Positions 60,587 to 64,000 of a stretch of DNA of 64,000 nt are shown piece by piece. The notes under the pieces are model-generated. The model had not been told where the DNA came from. It did not search any database and was given only the letters and a program-made list of their open reading frames with translations. Within the stretch, counting starts at the first letter, position 1. The number at the start of each line of letters is the position of its first letter. The position numbers and the translations under genes were made by a program. Origin of the DNA: Streptomyces sp. NBC_00582 (GTDB lineage: Bacteria; Actinomycetota; Actinomycetes; Streptomycetales; Streptomycetaceae); the NCBI RefSeq assembly GCF_036345155.1, contig NZ_CP107772.1, positions 4,154,001 through 4,218,000 of the forward strand, written 5' to 3'.

Positions 60587-61845
60587 CGACACAGACACCC
60601 GACCGGACCGTGCGGGCGTTGACCGTGTACACCTTGGTGGCGACCGCCCTCGCGGCCCGTATCGTCCTGCTCCCCGAGGAGTCCGGGGACTACCTCACCT
60701 TCCTCGACCCCTGGTACCGGCACCTCGCCTCCCACGGCGGGTTCGGCGCCCTCGCCGACCCCGGTTTCTCGGACTACAACGTCCCCTACCTCTATCTGCT
60801 GGCGGGGCTGACCTATCTGCCGGTGTCGGCGCTGGCCGGGATCAAGTGGATCTCGATCCTGTGCGACCTGGCGATGGCCTACTACGCCTTCCGGATCGTG
60901 GCCCGGCTGCGTCCCGCCCCGTCCTGGGCGGCCTTCGGCGCGGCCGGGGTGGTGCTCCTGCTGCCCACCGTCGTCGCCAACAGCGGCTGGTGGGGGCAGT
61001 GCGACGGTGTCTACGCGGTCTTCCTGGTCGGCGGGATCCACCACCTGCTGCGGCGGCGGCCGTGGTGGGCGTGCGCCTTCTTCGGGATCGCGCTGGCGGT
61101 CAAGTTCCAGGCCGTGTTCCTCTTTCCCTTCCTGCTGGTTCTGGTGGTGCTGGGGCGGGTGCCGTGGCGGAGTCTGCTCGCGATCCCCGCGGTGTACCTC
61201 GCCCTGGACGTGCCGGCGTTCCTGTTCGGCGCCGACCCGTGGCGACTGCTGACGGTCTACGCCCGGCAGACGGGGACGTACCACCAGTTGTCCGTCAACG
61301 CGCCGTCCGTCTACGCCTTCGCCTCGATGCCCGACGGCACGGACACGGACGCCGTCCGCACGGCGGGGGTCCTCGTCGCGGGGACGCTGGTGGCGCTGCT
61401 GATCGGGCTCACGGTGTGGACCCTGCGGCGGGGCCGGCCGGGCACCGCGGACACCGGTCCCACGGGCGCCGGGCTCACGGACCGCGGGATCGTGCTGACG
61501 GCCGCCTGCTCCGCGCTCGTCGTGCCGTACGTGCTGCCCTCGATGCACGAGCGGTACTTCTACGTCGCCGAGGTGCTCACCGCGGTGGCCGCGTTCGCGC
61601 TGCCCCGGCGGCTCTGGTACGTGCCGCTGCTGGTGCAGCTCGCCTCGTTCGGCAGCTATGTGAAGTGCAACTCCGCCACGCTGGCCGCGTACATGCCCAT
61701 GCCGGCGTTCGCCACGCTGATGCTGCTGGCGACGATGGCCCTGCTGCGGACGACCGCCCGCGAACTGCGCGACGCGCCCGCCGCGCCCACCGCGACCGGC
61801 CCGCGGCTCGTCAGCCCGACCGCGGCCGAGCCGGCCCGGACGTGA
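60583..61845 (+). CDS. Polyprenol-phosphate-dependent (GT-C/GT87-like) integral membrane glycosyltransferase
   Basis: 420 residues with about ten TM helices. The large extracytoplasmic loop near the start has FLDPWYRHLASHGGFGALAD, with Asp residues usual for GT-C catalytic centres, and SGWWGQCDGVYAVFLVGGIH is a conserved loop. These enzymes transfer mannose or another sugar from polyprenyl phosphate to wall or surface acceptors. Coupled by ATGA to the TPR gene; convergent with the GtrB-like gene, whose ends overlap by 35 bp. Confidence 0.85.
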   Translation: MTTQTPDRTVRALTVYTLVATALAARIVLLPEESGDYLTFLDPWYRHLASHGGFGALADPGFSDYNVPYLYLLAGLTYLPVSALAGIKWISILCDLAMAYYAFRIVARLRPAPSWAAFGAAGVVLLLPTVVANSGWWGQCDGVYAVFLVGGIHHLLRRRPWWACAFFGIALAVKFQAVFLFPFLLVLVVLGRVPWRSLLAIPAVYLALDVPAFLFGADPWRLLTVYARQTGTYHQLSVNAPSVYAFASMPDGTDTDAVRTAGVLVAGTLVALLIGLTVWTLRRGRPGTADTGPTGAGLTDRGIVLTAACSALVVPYVLPSMHERYFYVAEVLTAVAAFALPRRLWYVPLLVQLASFGSYVKCNSATLAAYMPMPAFATLMLLATMALLRTTARELRDAPAAPTATGPRLVSPTAAEPART

Positions 61846-62797
61846 CGGCCGCCCCGGGGGCCAGGGGCGTACCGGTGTCGTCGGCGACGTAATAGGTGGG
61901 CCGCCGCTGGGTGGCGGTGTAGATGCGGCCGATGTACTCGCCGACCACCCCCAGGCAGATGAGCTGCACGGAGCCGACGAACAGCACCGCGATGATCAGG
62001 GAGGTCCAGCCGCGGGTGGTGTCGCCGGCGGCGTACACGGCCAGGGTGTACGCCAGCATCCCGAGGCAGACGCCGAAGGCGAGGACGCCGAGCCAGACGG
62101 CCAGCCGCAGCGGGGCGACGGAGAAGCCGATGACGCTGTCCACCGCGAGCAGGACCATCTTGCGCAGGGGGTACTTGGTGCGGCCCGCGACACGGGGGTC
62201 CCGGCGGTAGGTGACCTCGCCGCTGGGGAAGCCGAACCACGGCATGAGCAGCCGGTACACCTGCGGCTGGTCGGGCAGCGCCTTCAGCGCGTCGAGGGCC
62301 TCGCGCGACAGCAGCCGGAAGTCGCCCGCCTGGGCCGAGACATGGTTGCCGACCATCCGGCGCATGAGCCAGTAGTAGGCGCCCGCGCTACGGCGTTTGA
62401 AGCCGGTGTCGCTGGAGCGGTTGCCGCGCACGCCGTAGACGATGTCGAGGTGGCGGGCGCGGGCCAGGGCGAGCATCTCCGGGATCTTCTCCGGGGGATC
62501 CTGGAGGTCGGCGTCGAGGCTCGCGGTGTAGCGGCCGCGGGAGTGGTGCAGTCCGGCGGTCAGCGCCGCCTGATGTCCGCTGTTGCGGCGCAGGCGCACC
62601 ACCCGCAGCTGGGGCCAGCCGGTCCGCAGCCGGGTGAGTTGACCGGACGTCCCGTCCGTGGAACCGTCGTCGACGGCGACGACCTCGTACGTCTCGCCCG
62701 TCGCGTCGAGCACCGGCCGCAGCCGCTCCGCCAGGGCGGGAAGCGCCTCTTCCTCGTTGAACATCGGAATGACGACCGACAGCTCGACAGATGACAT
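61811..62797 (-). CDS. GtrB-like polyprenyl-phosphate glycosyltransferase (GT2, DPM1-like)
   Basis: 328 residues. GT2 motifs: VVIPMFNEEEALPALAERL, VDDGSTDGT, NSGHQAALTAGLHHS, ASLDADLQDPPEKIPEML (metal-binding DxD) and two C-terminal TM helices (LRLAVWLGVLAFGVCLGMLA and TSLIIAVLFVGSVQLICLG). It charges polyprenyl phosphate with a sugar, which is flipped by the GtrA-like protein encoded divergently and used by the GT-C enzyme. Same promoter region as gtrA-like. Confidence 0.93.
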   Translation of the reverse strand: MSSVELSVVIPMFNEEEALPALAERLRPVLDATGETYEVVAVDDGSTDGTSGQLTRLRTGWPQLRVVRLRRNSGHQAALTAGLHHSRGRYTASLDADLQDPPEKIPEMLALARARHLDIVYGVRGNRSSDTGFKRRSAGAYYWLMRRMVGNHVSAQAGDFRLLSREALDALKALPDQPQVYRLLMPWFGFPSGEVTYRRDPRVAGRTKYPLRKMVLLAVDSVIGFSVAPLRLAVWLGVLAFGVCLGMLAYTLAVYAAGDTTRGWTSLIIAVLFVGSVQLICLGVVGEYIGRIYTATQRRPTYYVADDTGTPLAPGAAVTSGPARPRSG

Positions 62798-62821
62798 ACG
62801 GACACCGGCCTTCTGCTCACT

Positions 62822-62852
62822 TACGGTAGTATTTGCTTACTTACCGTACAAT
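62822..62852. promoter_or_regulatory. Shared promoter/operator between GtrB-like and GtrA-like genes
   Basis: TACGGTA (62822-62828) and TACCGTA (62842-62848) are perfect 7-bp inverted arms over 13 bp. The plus-strand -10 TACAAT (62847-62852) lies 6 bp before the GtrA-like ATG, so a dimer binding the repeat would affect both divergent genes. Confidence 0.6.
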
Positions 62853-62858
62853 GCTGGA

Positions 62859-63287
62859 ATGGCTCAGCGCGTAGAGACACACGCCCCCCGCACCGCGGGG
62901 GTCGCCCGGCAGCTTCCCGTGTTCGCGGTCATCGGGGTGCTGTCCACACTCGCCCACCTCGGCCTGTTCACCGCGCTTCGGCCGGTGCTCGACGCGCAGC
63001 TCGCCAACCTGGTCGCGCTCTTCACCACCGCCGTGGCGAACACCGCCGCCAACCGCCGGTTCACCTTCGGGGTGCGCGGCACGGAGGGTGTCGCCCGGCA
63101 GCAGCTCCAGGGGCTGGTGGCCTTCCTCGCCGGGCTCGCGCTCAGCAGCGGCGCCCTCGCCCTGGTGCACCGGATGGTGTCGGACGCGCCGCGCGTGGAG
63201 ATCGCCGCGCTGGTCGTGGCCAACGGGACCGCGACGATACTGCGGTTCACACTGCTGCGGTGGTGGGTGTTCGCGAAGGCGGCGTGA
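62859..63287 (+). CDS. GtrA-like flippase family membrane protein
   Basis: 142 residues with four TM helices and the GtrA pattern FAVIGVLSTLAHLGLFTALR, LVALFTTAVANTAANRRFTF (NRRFTF) and FTLLRWWVFAKAA. GtrA proteins flip sugar-linked undecaprenyl phosphate. Paired with a GtrB-like transferase encoded divergently and a GT-C enzyme nearby, forming a three-component surface-glycosylation set. No SD; TACAAT is 6 bp from the ATG, so leaderless. Confidence 0.9.
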   Translation: MAQRVETHAPRTAGVARQLPVFAVIGVLSTLAHLGLFTALRPVLDAQLANLVALFTTAVANTAANRRFTFGVRGTEGVARQQLQGLVAFLAGLALSSGALALVHRMVSDAPRVEIAALVVANGTATILRFTLLRWWVFAKAA

Positions 63288-63468
63288 ACGGGCGAAGGCC
63301 TGCCGCCACCTCCCCGTCGGGGCGGACGGGTGGTGACGACAGGCCCAGGGTTCCCCACGCCGTTGTGCGGAACCTCGCCGGTCTGTGGTGCTGTTCACCG
63401 CGGCCGGCCGTGACGATATTGCTGGTCAGGGCTCGATCGGTAGCCGGCCGCGGCGTGTGTGGAGGGCG

Positions 63469-64000
63469 TCAGCCCAGGCGCCGCACCAGTGCGCGGTACT
63501 CGTCCCACAGCTCCTTCGGGGTGTGCTCGCCGAAGGTGTTGAGGTGCTCGGGGACCAGGGCGGCCTCCTCGCGCCAGACCTCCTTGTCGACCGTGAGGAG
63601 GAAGTCGAGGTCGGCGTCGGACAGTTCCAGGCCCTTGGTGTCCAGGGCGTCCCGGGTCGGCAGGACGCCGATCGGGGTCTCCACGCCCTCGGCCTTGCCG
63701 TCGAGCCGCTCGACGATCCACTTCAGGACGCGGCTGTTCTCACCGAAGCCGGGCCAGACGAAAGCGCCCTCGTCGTTCTTGCGGAACCAGTTGACGTAGT
63801 AGATCTTCGGGAGTTTCGCCTGGTCCTTGCCCTTGGCGACATCGACCCAGTGGCCCATGTAGTCGCCCATGTTGTAGCCGCAGAACGGCAGCATGGCGAA
63901 CGGGTCGCGGCGCAGCTCGCCGACCTTGCCCTCGGCGGCGGCGGTCTTCTCGGAGGCGACGTTCGCGCCGAGGAAGACACCGTGGTTCCAGTCGAAGGAC
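63469..64000 (-). CDS. pckG: GTP-dependent phosphoenolpyruvate carboxykinase, C-terminal part; 5' end outside window
   Basis: The frame is open to the window edge, giving the last 176 codons. [59 protein letters not shown] and [15 protein letters not shown] are conserved in GTP-type PEPCK. The enzyme makes PEP from oxaloacetate with GTP for gluconeogenesis. The catalytic P-loop and metal-binding Lys/His/Asp are upstream of the window edge. Confidence 0.97.
   Translation of the reverse strand, partial: SFDWNHGVFLGANVASEKTAAAEGKVGELRRDPFAMLPFCGYNMGDYMGHWVDVAKGKDQAKLPKIYYVNWFRKNDEGAFVWPGFGENSRVLKWIVERLDGKAEGVETPIGVLPTRDALDTKGLELSDADLDFLLTVDKEVWREEAALVPEHLNTFGEHTPKELWDEYRALVRRLG

Noticed and set aside
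1..64000. Prophage, insertion sequence, integrated element or tRNA gene
   Set aside because: No transposase, integrase, att-like repeats or tRNA cloverleaf were seen; the segment reads as core chromosome.

Overview
This is a contiguous stretch of chromosome from a Streptomyces (or very close actinomycete). The evidence is the very high G+C with strong third-position GC bias, GTG starts, many starts that look leaderless, and a gene set typical of the Streptomyces core: a class A PBP with a Pro/Thr tail, PIN-PhoH ATPase, UppS, paired SLT-domain secreted proteins, a Tad pilus locus, a DasR-type box before a GH18 chitinase, and GTP-dependent PEP carboxykinase at the right edge. The gene order matches what I recall of the S. 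coelicolor SCO50xx to SCO4979 region. I see no tRNA, rRNA, insertion sequence, prophage or CRISPR array. Part of one gene is cut off at each end: a PP2C/ATPase regulator on the left and pckG on the right.

Layout, left to right. 1-8.3 kb: the end of a SpoIIE-type phosphatase/ATP-binding protein, a class A PBP, an SPFH protein coupled to a small RHH-like protein, then a PadR-ABC-FtsX module. 8.4-11 kb: two roadblock-type proteins with a DUF4388-like partner, then an orphan ahpD. 11-19.5 kb: AI-2E-type permease, two tandem SLT transglycosylase-like paralogues behind a long structured leader, PhoH, UppS, a C-loop intrinsic terminator, a winged-helix protein and a methyltransferase. 19.5-31.5 kb: a DHFR-like protein, DUF192, and a complete-looking Tad/Flp pilus operon. 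That operon includes a histidine kinase/response regulator pair; the response-regulator frame has no stop and runs through flp into the TadG-like gene. 31.7-37.4 kb: DasR-box chitinase and a two-component pair whose kinase is a double-length fusion with 19 decapeptide repeats.

37.6-46 kb: a proline-rich protein, a SigE-like ECF sigma factor with a membrane partner, an isochorismatase-fold protein behind an array of inverted half-sites, an atypical NRAMP transporter, two HATPase/MEDS regulators and a large ATPase-LuxR regulator. 46-50 kb: secreted zinc carboxypeptidase, an acidic cytosolic protein and a gluconate-type permease. 49.7-55 kb: a divergent catabolic locus (RidA, IclR, PfkB kinase, DSD1-like PLP enzyme, D-aminoacylase) that reads as an N-acyl-D-amino-acid degradation system. 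55-64 kb: secreted serine protease, a hydrolase behind two operators, an aminotransferase, a small gene whose Shine-Dalgarno lies inside a hairpin, and a surface-glycosylation group (TPR protein, GT-C enzyme, GtrB-like and GtrA-like proteins).

The most interesting items are the response-regulator/flp/TadG frame overlap, the 30-bp minisatellite inside the fused kinase, the SD-sequestering hairpin at 59343-59378, the C7-loop terminator with no obvious parent gene at 16961-17001, the D-amino-acid locus, and the recurring leaderless promoter layout.
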